A stretch of DNA of 64,000 nt, taken from Streptomyces lomondensis (GTDB lineage Bacteria; Actinomycetota; Actinomycetes; Streptomycetales; Streptomycetaceae). Below are positions 56,342 through 64,000 of the stretch, piece after piece. Both the position numbers and the translations under genes were made by a program. Each line of letters begins with the position of its first letter. The stretch's first letter is position 1. Below the pieces are notes generated by a model that ran no database searches, was not told the origin of the DNA, and worked only from the letters and a program-made list of their open reading frames with translations. The stretch covers positions 124,001 to 188,000 of the forward strand of contig NZ_BMWC01000012.1 of assembly GCF_014651035.1 (NCBI RefSeq), given 5' to 3'.

Positions 56342-56707
56342 TCAGTGCGTGACGGGTTCCGCGGCGGCCATGTACGTCCGCCGCAGGAACCGCAGCAGGG
56401 CCTGCCGTTCGAACTGCACCACCGACACCCCCTGCGCGGAGTGGAACTCCACGACGGCCTGTACGCGGCCGCACGGCCACACCCGTACCTCGCCGCTGCC
56501 GGTGGGGGCCCGCAGGCCTTCCTCCAGCAGTCGGCGGTCGAAGGTCCACTCGCGGCCCCCGGCCCCGGGCAGTCCGATGCGCACGGCGCGGGGGTCCCGC
56601 TCGGGGTCGTACCGGAGGGTGACCGGAACCGCCTCCAGCTCGTCGGCCAGCGGTACGTCCGCGTCCGTGACGATGTGGGCTCGCGCGTACTGCTCGACTA
56701 CGGACAT
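56342..56707 (-). CDS. ssgE: SsgA-like sporulation protein, SsgE type
   Basis: A 121-residue SALP (SsgA-like protein). The family pattern is clear: VPVTLRYDPERDPRAVRIGL, WTFDRRLLEEGLRAPTGSGEVRVWP, and VVEFHSAQGVSVVQFERQALLRFLRRTY. SALPs are confined to morphologically complex actinomycetes and control septum and spore-wall events; SsgE of S. coelicolor is implicated in spore separation/release. The assignment as SsgE rests on its position right beside the paired PBPs, remembered from S. coelicolor. Cytoplasmic, acts with wall enzymes. Confidence 0.9.
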   Translation of the reverse strand: MSVVEQYARAHIVTDADVPLADELEAVPVTLRYDPERDPRAVRIGLPGAGGREWTFDRRLLEEGLRAPTGSGEVRVWPCGRVQAVVEFHSAQGVSVVQFERQALLRFLRRTYMAAAEPVTH

Positions 56708-56840
56708 CGGACGGCCCCTTCACCGTGCGTCATCTGTCGGAAGACTGTGCGTCCACCCCCTCTCCAATGTCGCATATTTTCCGGATTGCGCCCCCGGAGG
56801 CCGCACATATCACAGATGAGATAAAACGAGCGTCACGCTC

Positions 56841-56857
56841 TTGCAAACCGTTCGCAT
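56841..56857 (+). promoter_or_regulatory. Nur-box-like sequence upstream of cbiMN
   Basis: TTGCAA-ACCGT-TCGCAT, 19 bases before the cbiMN GTG, resembles the Nur consensus TTGCAA-N5-TTGCAA with two mismatches in the right half. Nur is the nickel-responsive Fur-family repressor of Streptomyces. No cobalamin riboswitch elements are seen in the 169-base ssgE-cbiMN gap. Confidence 0.45.
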
Positions 56858-56876
56858 CAAGCCACATCATCGAACG

Positions 56877-57959
56877 GTGCATGTACCTGACGGATTCATC
56901 AACGCCCCCACGTCCGCCGCCACCGGTGTGATCGCCGCGGGCGCCATCGCCGTGAGCCTGCGCGGCGCGCGCCGTGAGCTCGACGAGCGCACGGCGCCGC
57001 TGGCCGGGCTCGTCGCGGCGTTCATCTTCGCGGTGCAGATGCTGAACTTCCCCGTCGCGGCGGGGACCAGCGGCCATCTGCTCGGCGGTGCGCTGGCCGC
57101 GATACTCGTCGGCCCCTACACAGGGATTTTGTGCGTCTCCGTCGTCCTGCTCATGCAGGGCATCCTCTTCGCGGACGGCGGCCTGACCGCGCTCGGCGTG
57201 AACATCACCAACATGGCGATCGTCACGACCGTCGTCGCCTACGCCCTCTTCCGGGGCCTGGTGAAGGTACTGCCCCGAACCCGCCGGTCGGTCACCGCGG
57301 CCTCCTTCGTCGCCGCGCTGGTCTCCGTCCCGGCCGCCGCGCTGGCCTTCACGCTGATGTACGCCATCGGCGGCACCACCGACGTCTCGATCGGCAAGGT
57401 CGCCACCGCCATGGTCGGCGTGCACCTCCTGATCGGCATCGGCGAGGCCGCGATCACCGCGCTCACCGTCGGCGCGGTCATCGCCGTACGCCCGGACCTG
57501 GTGTACGGGGCGCGCGGCCTGACGCAGAAGCTCAAGCTGCGGGTGAACGGCGAACTGGTCGACGCCCCCGCCGCCGAGCCCGAGCCGGTGCCGGCCGCCG
57601 CCCGGACCTCCCACCGCGGGGTGTGGGCCGCGGGCCTCGTCGCCTCCCTCGTCCTGGCCGGGTTCGTCAGCTTCTACGCCTCCGCCGACCCCGACGGCCT
57701 GGAGAAGGTCGCCGCCGACCACGGCATCGACAAGAAGGCCGAGGACCACGCGGTGGCCGACTCCCCCCTCGCCGACTACGGCGTCAAGGACGTCGAGGAC
57801 GCCCGCCTGTCCGGCGGGCTGGCGGGCGTCATCGGCGTGGGCGTGACGGTCGTCGCGGGCAGCGCGGTGTTCTGGGCGGTGCGCCGGCGACGTACGGACG
57901 AAGCCTCCCCCTCGGAGACGGCGAGTACGACCGGCACCACGAGCACCACGAGCGTCTGA
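56877..57959 (+). CDS. cbiM: Cobalt/nickel ECF transporter, CbiM-CbiN fusion
   Basis: A 360-residue membrane protein. The N-terminus VHVPDGFINAPTSAATG is the metal-binding segment of CbiM/NikM (His2 after processing), followed by seven or so helices. Residues about 245-345 (ASADPDGLEKVAADHGI) carry the PDGLE motif of CbiN/NikN, so the substrate-binding S component and its accessory protein are joined. Start GTG at 56877. cbiQ follows one base later. The metal could be cobalt for B12 or nickel for superoxide dismutase/urease. Confidence 0.93.
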   Translation: MHVPDGFINAPTSAATGVIAAGAIAVSLRGARRELDERTAPLAGLVAAFIFAVQMLNFPVAAGTSGHLLGGALAAILVGPYTGILCVSVVLLMQGILFADGGLTALGVNITNMAIVTTVVAYALFRGLVKVLPRTRRSVTAASFVAALVSVPAAALAFTLMYAIGGTTDVSIGKVATAMVGVHLLIGIGEAAITALTVGAVIAVRPDLVYGARGLTQKLKLRVNGELVDAPAAEPEPVPAAARTSHRGVWAAGLVASLVLAGFVSFYASADPDGLEKVAADHGIDKKAEDHAVADSPLADYGVKDVEDARLSGGLAGVIGVGVTVVAGSAVFWAVRRRRTDEASPSETASTTGTTSTTSV

Positions 57960-57960
57960 C

Positions 57961-58722
57961 ATGGGTGCGGGGCACGCGCACAAGCTCTACCGGCACGGGC
58001 ACTCGCCCGTGCACGGCCTGCCGCCGCACACCAAGCTCGCCGCCGTCTTCGCCTTCGTCGTGGTCGTGGTGTCGACGCCGCGGGAGGCGATGTGGGCGTT
58101 CGGGCTGTACGCCGTGCTGCTGGGCGCGGTCGCGTACGTGGCGCGCGTGCCCGCCGGGTTCCTGCTGCGGCGGCTGCTGATCGAGGTGCCGTTCGTCGCG
58201 TTCGCGGTGCTCATGCCGTTCGTGGCGGAGGGCGAGCGCGTCGACGTCCTCGGGATGTCCCTGAGCGTGAACGGGCTGTGGGGCGCCTGGAACGTGCTCG
58301 CCAAGGGCACGCTCGGCGTCGCCGCCTCCGTACTCCTCGCCGCCACCACCGAACTGCGCGAACTGCTCCTCGGCCTGCAGCGGCTGAAGCTCCCCCCGCT
58401 GCTCGTGCAGATCGCGTCCTTCATGATCCGCTACGGCGATGTCATCACCGACGAGATGCGGCGCATGCGGATCGCCCGGGAGTCCCGGGGCTTCGAGGCG
58501 AAGGGCGTGAAGCACTGGGGCGTGCTGGCCAAGTCGGCGGGCGCGCTGTTCATCCGCTCCTACGAGCGCGGCGAGCGGGTGCACCTGGCCATGGTCAGCC
58601 GCGGTTACGCCGGTGCCATGCCGGTGATCGACGAGGTGACCGCGTCCCGGGCGCAGTGGTCGTACGCCCTCGCCCTGCCCTGCGCGGCCCTCGTCGTCTG
58701 TCTGCTGGGATGGATGCTGTGA
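57961..58722 (+). CDS. cbiQ: Cobalt/nickel ECF transporter permease
   Basis: A 253-residue T component with about five helices and the coupling motifs ARESRGFEAKG and SRGYAGAM (the A-R-G signatures contacting the ATPase). It links the CbiMN substrate subunit to CbiO. The start is one base after the cbiMN stop and its stop overlaps the cbiO start, so all three form one operon. Confidence 0.94.
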   Translation: MGAGHAHKLYRHGHSPVHGLPPHTKLAAVFAFVVVVVSTPREAMWAFGLYAVLLGAVAYVARVPAGFLLRRLLIEVPFVAFAVLMPFVAEGERVDVLGMSLSVNGLWGAWNVLAKGTLGVAASVLLAATTELRELLLGLQRLKLPPLLVQIASFMIRYGDVITDEMRRMRIARESRGFEAKGVKHWGVLAKSAGALFIRSYERGERVHLAMVSRGYAGAMPVIDEVTASRAQWSYALALPCAALVVCLLGWML

Positions 58723-59477
58723 CAGCTTCTCTGGAGGTCTCCGGCCTCGCCTTCGCCTACCCCGACGGCCACCAGGCCCTGTTCGGCGTGGACTTCGTCG
58801 TCGAACGCGGCGAGCGGGTCGCGCTGCTCGGGCCGAACGGCGCCGGCAAGACGACCCTGGTGCTGCACCTCAACGGCATCCTGACCGGCGGCACCGGCAC
58901 GGTGAAGGTCGCCGGGCTGCCCGTCGGCAAGCGGCACATGGCCGAGATCCGGCGCCGGGTCGGCATCGTCTTCCAGGACCCGGACGACCAGCTCTTCATG
59001 CCGACGGTCCGGGAGGACGTGGCGTTCGGGCCGGCGGCGGCCGGGCTGAAGGGCCCGGAGCTGGAGGAGCGCGTCGACCGGGCGCTGGAGCGGGTCGGCA
59101 TGGCGGAGTTCAAGGACCGCCCGCCGCACCACCTCTCCTTCGGCCAGCGCCGCCGGGTGGCCGTCGCAACCGTTCTCGCCATGGAGCCGGAGATCCTCGT
59201 CCTGGACGAGCCCTCCTCCAACCTCGACCCCGCCTCCCGCCGCGAACTGGCCGACATCCTGCGCTCCCTGGACGTGACGGTGCTGATGGTCACGCACGAC
59301 CTGCCGTACGCCCTGGAGCTGTGCCCGCGCTCCCTGGTCCTCAGCGAGGGCGTGATCGCGGCGGACGGCCCGACCGGTGAGCTGCTGTCCGACGAGGAGC
59401 TGATGCGCGCCCACCGCCTGGAGCTGCCCTTCGGCTTCGATCCGCGTTCCGTGCCGGCCGCTGGGGCCCGTCCGTGA
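58719..59477 (+). CDS. cbiO: Cobalt/nickel ECF transporter ATPase
   Basis: A 252-residue ECF ATPase: Walker A GPNGAGKTT, Q-loop VFQDPDDQLFMPTV (typical ECF), signature LSFGQRRRVAVA (Phe replaces Gly), Walker B LVLDEPSSNLD and H-loop THD. The GTG at 58719 overlaps the cbiQ stop (GTGA); an in-frame ATG at 58710 is an alternative. One ATPase serves as a homodimer here. The next gene (ohrR-like) begins 10 bases later. Confidence 0.94.
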   Translation: MTASLEVSGLAFAYPDGHQALFGVDFVVERGERVALLGPNGAGKTTLVLHLNGILTGGTGTVKVAGLPVGKRHMAEIRRRVGIVFQDPDDQLFMPTVREDVAFGPAAAGLKGPELEERVDRALERVGMAEFKDRPPHHLSFGQRRRVAVATVLAMEPEILVLDEPSSNLDPASRRELADILRSLDVTVLMVTHDLPYALELCPRSLVLSEGVIAADGPTGELLSDEELMRAHRLELPFGFDPRSVPAAGARP

Positions 59478-59487
59478 CAATGGGCGC

Positions 59488-59949
59488 GTGACGAACGAGG
59501 AGAGCGACGGATCGCTGCTGCTGGACGAGCAGCTGTGCTTCGCGCTGTACGCCGCCCAGCGCGCGGTGACGGCCGCCTACCGTCCGCTCCTCGACGACCT
59601 CGGCCTCACCTACCCCCAGTACCTCGTCCTGCTGGTCCTCTGGGAGCGCGGTCAGACCACGGTCAAGGAACTGGCCGCGGCCCTGCGCCTCGACTACGGC
59701 ACGGTCTCGCCGCTGCTGAAGCGGCTGGAGGCGGCGGGACTGCTGCGGCGTGAGCGGTCGGCGCGGGACGAGCGGTCGGTGCTCGTGGCCGTGACCGGGC
59801 GCGGGGAGGAGCTCCGGGAGCGCGCCCGGCGGGTGCCGGGGGCCCTGCTCACGGCGACCGGGCTCGACGAGGCGGAGGCCGCACGGCTCCGGGAGGAGCT
59901 GTGGCGGCTGGCTCGCCGGGCGGAGTCGGCGGCGGACCGGGCCCGCTGA
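59488..59949 (+). CDS. ohrR: OhrR-type organic-peroxide sensor, MarR family
   Basis: A 153-residue winged-helix repressor. LDEQLCFALYAAQRA places the single conserved reactive Cys (C17) as in OhrR, and LTYPQYLVLLVLWERG, VKELAAALRLDYGTVSPLLKRLEAAGLLRRERSARDERSV are the OhrR helices and wing. Oxidation of that Cys by organic peroxides releases DNA. The ohr gene lies 108 bases downstream on the same strand, with a palindrome between. GTG start at 59488. Confidence 0.92.
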   Translation: MTNEESDGSLLLDEQLCFALYAAQRAVTAAYRPLLDDLGLTYPQYLVLLVLWERGQTTVKELAAALRLDYGTVSPLLKRLEAAGLLRRERSARDERSVLVAVTGRGEELRERARRVPGALLTATGLDEAEAARLREELWRLARRAESAADRAR

Positions 59950-60005
59950 CACCGGGGTTACCGCGGGTTGCTCCCCCCTGGTGACAGCAGTCGGATTACT
60001 GGTCA

Positions 60006-60025
60006 GTACCTTGTGCACGATGTAC
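60006..60025 (+). promoter_or_regulatory. Putative OhrR operator upstream of ohr
   Basis: GTACCTTGTGCACGATGTAC is a 20-bp near-palindrome centred on GTGCAC with GTAC at both ends, 32 bases before the ohr ATG and downstream of ohrR. Its position suits direct repression of ohr. Confidence 0.65.
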
Positions 60026-60057
60026 TTGCGCGCCTCTGTTCCCGGGGAAGGCCCACC

Positions 60058-60513
60058 ATGACCGACGGCACCGCTGTCGCCACCGGCGACACCCGTCCCA
60101 CGAAGATCATGTACGTCGCCGAGGCCACCGCCCACGGCGGCCGCGAGGGCTATGTCACCAGCCAGGACGGGCAGCTCGACCTCAAGGTCGCGATGCCCCC
60201 GCAGCTCGGCGGCGACGGCAACGGCACCAACCCGGAACAGCTCTTCGCGGCCGGCTACAGCTCCTGCTTCCACAACGCCCTGATCCTGGTCGGCAACCGC
60301 GAGGGCTACGACCTGACCGGCTCCGCGGTCTCCGCGAAGGTCGGCATCGGCCCCAACAAGCAGCACGGCTACGGCCTGGCGGTCGCCCTCAGCGTCTCCC
60401 TCCCGGTCGTCGACCCCGACCTCGCCACCAAGCTGGTGGACGCGGCCCACGAGGTCTGCCCGTACTCCAACGCCACCCGCGGGAACATCGACGTGACGAT
60501 CCTGCTTGGGTGA
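60058..60513 (+). CDS. ohr: Organic hydroperoxide resistance protein (thiol peroxidase)
   Basis: A 151-residue Ohr/OsmC-family peroxidase reducing organic hydroperoxides. The reactive Cys are in FAAGYSSCFHNAL (about C66) and AHEVCPYSNATRGN (about C131), with the catalytic Arg in an early loop. Preceded by an OhrR gene and a palindromic operator. ATG at 60058. Confidence 0.94.
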   Translation: MTDGTAVATGDTRPTKIMYVAEATAHGGREGYVTSQDGQLDLKVAMPPQLGGDGNGTNPEQLFAAGYSSCFHNALILVGNREGYDLTGSAVSAKVGIGPNKQHGYGLAVALSVSLPVVDPDLATKLVDAAHEVCPYSNATRGNIDVTILLG

Positions 60514-60550
60514 AGGGGAGCGAGTCGGCGAGACCAGGAGGAGTACGGGC

Positions 60551-61714
60551 GTGGACGTGCACGGCACAGTGGCCGAGGGCTTCGAGCCGGTCAGGGACGC
60601 GTTCGTACGGAACTTCGCCACGCTCGGGGAGCGGGGCGCGGCGGTCGCCGTCTACCGGGACGGGCAGCGGGTCGTCGACCTGTGGGCCGGCACGAAGGAC
60701 GTCGACGGCACGGCCCCCTGGGAGCGGGGCACCGCCCAGGTCGTGCGCTCGGCGACGAAGGGGGTCGCCGCCGCCGTCCTCCTGCTGCTGCACCAGCGCG
60801 GACAGCTGGACCTGGACGCGCCGGTGGGGCACTACTGGCCGGAGTTCAAGGTGCACGGCAAGGAGCGGGTGCTGGTCCGGCACGTGCTGAACCACCGGGC
60901 CGGGCTCCCGGTCCTCGACCAGCCGCTCACCCCGCAGGACGCCCTCGACCCGCTCCGGGGACCCCGGGCGGTCGCCGCGCAGGCCCCCGTCTGGGAGCCC
61001 GGCACCGACCACGGCTACCACGCGCTGACCTACGGCTGGCTGCTCGACGAACTGGTCCGGCGGGTGACCGGGCAGGGCACCGACGAGTGGCTCGCCGCAC
61101 AGCTCACCGGCCCGCTGGGCCTGGACCTCTGGCTCGGGCTGCCCCCGGCGGAGGCCGGGCGGGTCGGACGCGTGGGCCGCCTCGAAAGCCCCGAGCCGAG
61201 CGGCGGCCTGCGCACCCGCCCCAAGCGCTCGGTCACCGAGGCCTACCAGGACCCGGCCTCCCTCACCCGCCGGGCCTTCGCGGCCATCACCCCGTTCCCG
61301 GAGCAGAACGACCCGGCGTACCGCGCGGCGGCCCTGCCCGCGACCAACGCCATCGCGACGGCAGACGGACTGGCCCGCTTCTACGCGACGCTGATCGGCG
61401 ACACCGCCGGCGCCTCACGCCTGTTCACGCCCGAGACGGTCGAACTGGCCCGGGCCGAGGAGTCGGCGGGCCCCGACCGGGTCCTGGTGGTCGGCACCCG
61501 CTTCGGCCTCGGCTACATGCTGCACGGCAGCGCCTCGCCCTTCCTCACCCCGGGCTCCTTCGGCCACCCGGGCCGCGGCGGCGCCCTCGGCTTCGCCGAC
61601 CCGGAGACCGGCATCGCCTTCGGCTACGTCACCAACGGCTTCCGCAAGACGGTGACGGCGGACCCGCGGGCCCAGGGGCTGGTCCGGGCGGTGCGGAGTG
61701 TGCTCGGCCTCTAG
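60551..61714 (+). CDS. Serine hydrolase / class C beta-lactamase-like esterase
   Basis: A 387-residue protein of the beta-lactamase/D-aminopeptidase fold: S-A-T-K (VRSATKGVAAAV) as nucleophile motif, a Tyr-containing second motif (GYHALTYGW) and HPGRGG as third. There is no signal peptide, so it is probably a cytoplasmic esterase (EstB-like), not a resistance enzyme. GTG at 60551 follows an AGGAGG site; the frame is open to 60506. Its TAG stop interlocks with that of the convergent DUF1876 gene. Confidence 0.86.
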   Translation: MDVHGTVAEGFEPVRDAFVRNFATLGERGAAVAVYRDGQRVVDLWAGTKDVDGTAPWERGTAQVVRSATKGVAAAVLLLLHQRGQLDLDAPVGHYWPEFKVHGKERVLVRHVLNHRAGLPVLDQPLTPQDALDPLRGPRAVAAQAPVWEPGTDHGYHALTYGWLLDELVRRVTGQGTDEWLAAQLTGPLGLDLWLGLPPAEAGRVGRVGRLESPEPSGGLRTRPKRSVTEAYQDPASLTRRAFAAITPFPEQNDPAYRAAALPATNAIATADGLARFYATLIGDTAGASRLFTPETVELARAEESAGPDRVLVVGTRFGLGYMLHGSASPFLTPGSFGHPGRGGALGFADPETGIAFGYVTNGFRKTVTADPRAQGLVRAVRSVLGL

Positions 61715-61986
61715 ACGTGGATCGGGTGGGAGGTCCGCCCGGACGCCTGGTCGATCTCCTCGTGCGCCTTGGTCAGCAACTTCATGGCGAGTTCGTTGAG
61801 CGCCCGGGCCCCGGCGATCTCCTCCCCGACTCTGGGCTGATTCGCGTCGGAGCGGTGCCGGCTCGCGTGCCCGTGCGCCCGTACCTCGGTGCCGTCGGGC
61901 AGGCGGACCAGCGCGGCCGCCCGCGTGTGCTGGTCGTCCTCCTTGAACTCCAGCTCGACGTGCCATCCCACTGTGGTGTGCATCAT
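61711..61986 (-). CDS. DUF1876 domain protein
   Basis: A 91-residue protein beginning MMHTTVGWHVELEFKEDDQHTRAAALVRLPDGTEVRAHGHASRH, the DUF1876 pattern (alpha/beta fold similar to double-stranded RNA-binding domains). Several copies occur in typical Streptomyces genomes; function unknown. GGAGG precedes the ATG at 61986 by 8 bases. The stop is CTA on the plus strand, overlapping the convergent hydrolase stop by two bases. Confidence 0.85.
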   Translation of the reverse strand: MMHTTVGWHVELEFKEDDQHTRAAALVRLPDGTEVRAHGHASRHRSDANQPRVGEEIAGARALNELAMKLLTKAHEEIDQASGRTSHPIHV

Positions 61987-62057
61987 GACGATCACCTCCG
62001 GAACACCTAGTTCCAGGGTGCTCCTCCCACTGGTCGTACGCACCCGCCTGACACCGC

Positions 62058-62903
62058 CTATCCGGTGTGCAGCATCAGCCCGATCCCGACGACGAGCAGC
62101 GCGGCCGCCGCGATCCTCGGCGCCCCGAACCGCTCCTTGAAGAACACGGCCCCGATCGCCGCGCCCACGATGATGGACGACTCGCGCAGGGCGGCGATGG
62201 GCGCCAGCTCCGCCTGGGTCTGGGCCCACAGGACGAGGGCGTAGGCGGCGACCGAGAGCGCGGCGCCGAGCAGCCCGATCCCGGCGAACGGCCGGAGCGT
62301 CGCCGCGGTCTTCGCACGCCACCGCCACACGGCATACGCCGGGATGACGATCCCCTGCACCGCCATCAGCCAGGCGATGTACCCGAGGGACGACCCGGAG
62401 GCGCGCACGCCCAGCCCGTCGACGACGGTGTACGCCGCTATCGTCAGCCCGGTCGCCAGGGCCGCCCTGATCGCCGCCCAGTCGGGCCGGTGCCCGCGCA
62501 GGCCGCACAGGGCGACGCCGGTCAGCCCCGCGCAGGACACGGCGACACCGGCGGCGGCCCAGCCGTCGGGCACCTCGTGCGCGAAGAGGGCGGCGAGCAC
62601 GGTCACGACCAGGGGCGCGGTGCCGCGCGCGAGGGGATAGGCCTGCCCGAAGTCCCCCAGCCGGAAGGACGTCATCAGCAGGGCGTAGTAGGCGATGTGG
62701 ATGGCGGCGGAGCCCAGCAGATACGGCCAGGCCGCGGCCGCCGGGAACGCCACGAAGGGCGCCAGGGCCAGCCCGATGACGACCCCTCCGCCCGAGATCA
62801 GCGTGAAGCCGGCCAGCTTGTCGGTGATCTTGTGGGCGAGGGCGTTCCAGCCGGCGTGGGTGACGGCGGCCAGGAGGACGGCTGCGGTGACCAGCGGCGT
62901 CAC
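62058..62903 (-). CDS. EamA/DMT-family transporter
   Basis: A 281-residue membrane protein with about ten short helices in two repeats, as in EamA (drug/metabolite) exporters. GTG start overlaps the YbaK gene stop (GTGA), so the pair is translationally coupled. The small-molecule substrate is unknown; association with an aminoacyl-tRNA deacylase suggests amino-acid-like compounds, as speculation. Confidence 0.85.
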   Translation of the reverse strand: MTPLVTAAVLLAAVTHAGWNALAHKITDKLAGFTLISGGGVVIGLALAPFVAFPAAAAWPYLLGSAAIHIAYYALLMTSFRLGDFGQAYPLARGTAPLVVTVLAALFAHEVPDGWAAAGVAVSCAGLTGVALCGLRGHRPDWAAIRAALATGLTIAAYTVVDGLGVRASGSSLGYIAWLMAVQGIVIPAYAVWRWRAKTAATLRPFAGIGLLGAALSVAAYALVLWAQTQAELAPIAALRESSIIVGAAIGAVFFKERFGAPRIAAAALLVVGIGLMLHTG

Positions 62904-63415
62904 GAGGTGCGCTCGCGCACGTCCACCAGGGTGGCTCCGGCGTGGACGACGAGGGCGTCGGGCGCCATGGGGAACACGGTGTACGGCGTCCCGGCCGCGG
63001 CCCAGACGACGTCGTGCGCGAGCAGGGAACGGTCGGCCAGGACCCGCGTCCTGGTCCGGTGCCCGAAGGGCGGCACGCCGCCGATGGCGTACCCGGTGGT
63101 CTCCCTGACGACATCGGCCCTGGCCCTGGTGACCTTCTCCGCGCCCAGCTCCTTGCGCACGAGCTCGACGTCGACGCGGGACGCCCCGTCCATGAGCACC
63201 AGCACCGGCACCCGGTCCGCCGCGAAGATCAGCGACTTGCAGATCTGGCTCAGCTCACAGCCGATGGCGGCGGCGGCCTCGGCTGCGGTACGGGTGGCTT
63301 CCGGGAAGCGGCGGACCCGGCTCACCAGGTCCTCGAGCCCGAGGCCGCGCAGGGCCTCGACGAACTGGGGGTGTGCTCCGGAGTTCTCGGCGTCAGTGGC
63401 GGCTGTCGTCGTCAT
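62900..63415 (-). CDS. YbaK/ProX-type aminoacyl-tRNA deacylase
   Basis: A 171-residue YbaK-domain protein: AAAAIGCELSQICKSLIFAADRVPVLVLMDG with the conserved Lys, GYAIGGVPPFGH, and FPMAPDALVVHAGA. The family clears mischarged Cys-, Pro- or Ala-tRNA. First gene of a two-gene operon with the EamA transporter. Confidence 0.92.
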   Translation of the reverse strand: MTTTAATDAENSGAHPQFVEALRGLGLEDLVSRVRRFPEATRTAAEAAAAIGCELSQICKSLIFAADRVPVLVLMDGASRVDVELVRKELGAEKVTRARADVVRETTGYAIGGVPPFGHRTRTRVLADRSLLAHDVVWAAAGTPYTVFPMAPDALVVHAGATLVDVRERTS

Positions 63416-63458
63416 GGGGGCACGCTAGCGGTGCGTGTACTGGCCACGCGAGGAGGTT

Positions 63459-63644
63459 TCAGCCGGTGCCGTCCTCCGGGCGGACGTCCGCGAACTCCCA
63501 CCACGCGAGCGGCAGCCAGTCCCCGTCGACGAAACCGTCGACGGATCCTCCGGTGCCCTGGATGGCCACACGCGTCCCCACCGGATAGACGGTGCCGGAC
63601 AACCCGGAGACCGCTACGAGCAGTGTGCCGATACGTCGTGACAA
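63459..63644 (-). CDS. Small hypothetical protein
   Basis: A 61-residue open frame read from TTG 63644 with AAGGA 8 bases upstream (SRRIGTLLVAVSGLSGTVYPVGTRVAI, then acidic/Trp-rich end DWLPLAWWEFADVRPEDGTG). The frame is open to another TTG at 63674. It resembles a small beta-barrel (SH3-like) fold by pattern only. No family recognised. Confidence 0.5.
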   Translation of the reverse strand: MSRRIGTLLVAVSGLSGTVYPVGTRVAIQGTGGSVDGFVDGDWLPLAWWEFADVRPEDGTG

Positions 63645-63736
63645 AGCTCTAGATCCTTTCCTCTGTACGTGCAAATCGTCTCATCCTGCACGAGTCTGGT
63701 ATATGACCCACGACACACAGACGGAGGTGCTTGACG

Positions 63737-64000
63737 ATGAGGGCTGTCGTGTACAAGGGCCCGTTCGAAGTAGCGATAGAGCAAGTGGAGGACCCACGGA
63801 TCCAGCACCCGAGCGATGTGATCGTCCGCGTCACGTCGACCGCCATCTGCGGCTCGGACCTGCACATGTACGAGGGCCGTACCGCCGCGGAACCGGGCAT
63901 CGTGTTCGGCCACGAGAACCTCGGGGTCATCGAGGAGGCAGGAGAGGGGGTCACCTCTCTCAGCCGCGGCGACCGGGTGGTCATGCCGTTCAACGTGGCC
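63737..64000 (+). CDS. Zinc-dependent alcohol/formaldehyde dehydrogenase (5' part only)
   Basis: An MDR-family dehydrogenase truncated by the window edge (88 codons). MRAVVYKGPFEVAIEQVEDPRI leads to TAICGSDLHMYEGRT (catalytic zinc Cys) and FGHENLGVI (GHE). The DLHMYEGR variant is typical of glutathione-independent formaldehyde dehydrogenases. GGAGG lies 8-10 bases before the ATG. Confidence 0.9.
   Translation, partial: MRAVVYKGPFEVAIEQVEDPRIQHPSDVIVRVTSTAICGSDLHMYEGRTAAEPGIVFGHENLGVIEEAGEGVTSLSRGDRVVMPFNVA

Noticed and set aside
56708..56876. Cobalamin riboswitch upstream of cbiMN
   Set aside because: No B12-box or the expected conserved stems; the region is short and only a weak Nur-like box is visible.

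Overview
The window is high-GC actinobacterial chromosome with strong Streptomyces character: about 70% GC, GTG/TTG starts next to ATG, 4-bp GTGA/ATGA start-stop overlaps, an SsgA-like sporulation protein, a class E-type LAETG sortase substrate, an Rpf protein, a protein O-mannosyltransferase and a galT-galE-galK operon. Gene order (glmU-prs-rplY-pth, ppc, desaturase/TetR, tam/tamR, gal operon, tatD-rpfB-ksgA-ispE, rsmI/pmt, paired PBPs, ssgE, cbiMNQO) recalls the S. coelicolor/S. lividans core chromosome, from memory rather than a search.

Layout. 1-7.9 kb: an MacB/LolD-like ABC exporter pair (permease cut by the window edge), a DHA2 drug-efflux transporter, a GNAT, a DUF485 plus acetate-type sodium symporter pair, a DivIVA-like coiled-coil protein and an AhpD-like protein. 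8.0-13.6 kb: a toxin/immunity-type cluster. It has a 1,036-residue protein joining an Imm35/YrhB-like head, a Pro/Gly linker, a deaminase-like domain and a SUKH-4-like tail; a protein joining a WHH-type HNH nuclease motif to a SUKH domain; and a divergent pair of a YwqJ-type deaminase and a SUKH-3-like protein. 13.6-16 kb: an orphan histidine kinase, an HTH/LAGLIDADG-like protein and tRNA-Gln(UUG). 16.1-24.4 kb: housekeeping glmU, prs, rplY, pth, two envelope proteins, ppc.

24.4-29.6 kb: a desaturase-TetR pair with a tandem 15-bp operator, a 224-bp TA-flanked MITE, an internally deleted VOC gene, tam/tamR with a palindromic operator, a LuxR-type regulator and a GNAT. 29.6-35.0 kb: the gal operon with a divergent sodium/sugar symporter. 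35-43.3 kb: short interspersed repeats, a response regulator lacking its phosphoacceptor Asp, two paralogous membrane-anchored PQQ-like propellers, an ABC-F ATPase, and an ankyrin/HEAT-like protein. 43.3-49.9 kb: ispE, ksgA, rpfB and tatD, with a frameshifted TnpB-like gene inserted antisense between rpfB and ksgA.

50-64 kb: rsmI divergent from pmt, tandem PBPs, ssgE, a cobalt/nickel ECF transporter (CbiM-CbiN fusion, CbiQ, CbiO), an OhrR/Ohr peroxide module, a serine hydrolase, a DUF1876 protein, an EamA transporter, a YbaK deacylase and the start of a zinc alcohol dehydrogenase. Most genes are core metabolism and envelope biology. The accessory material is the 8-13.6 kb toxin/immunity block, the MITE, the TnpB remnant and the ORF beside the tRNA.
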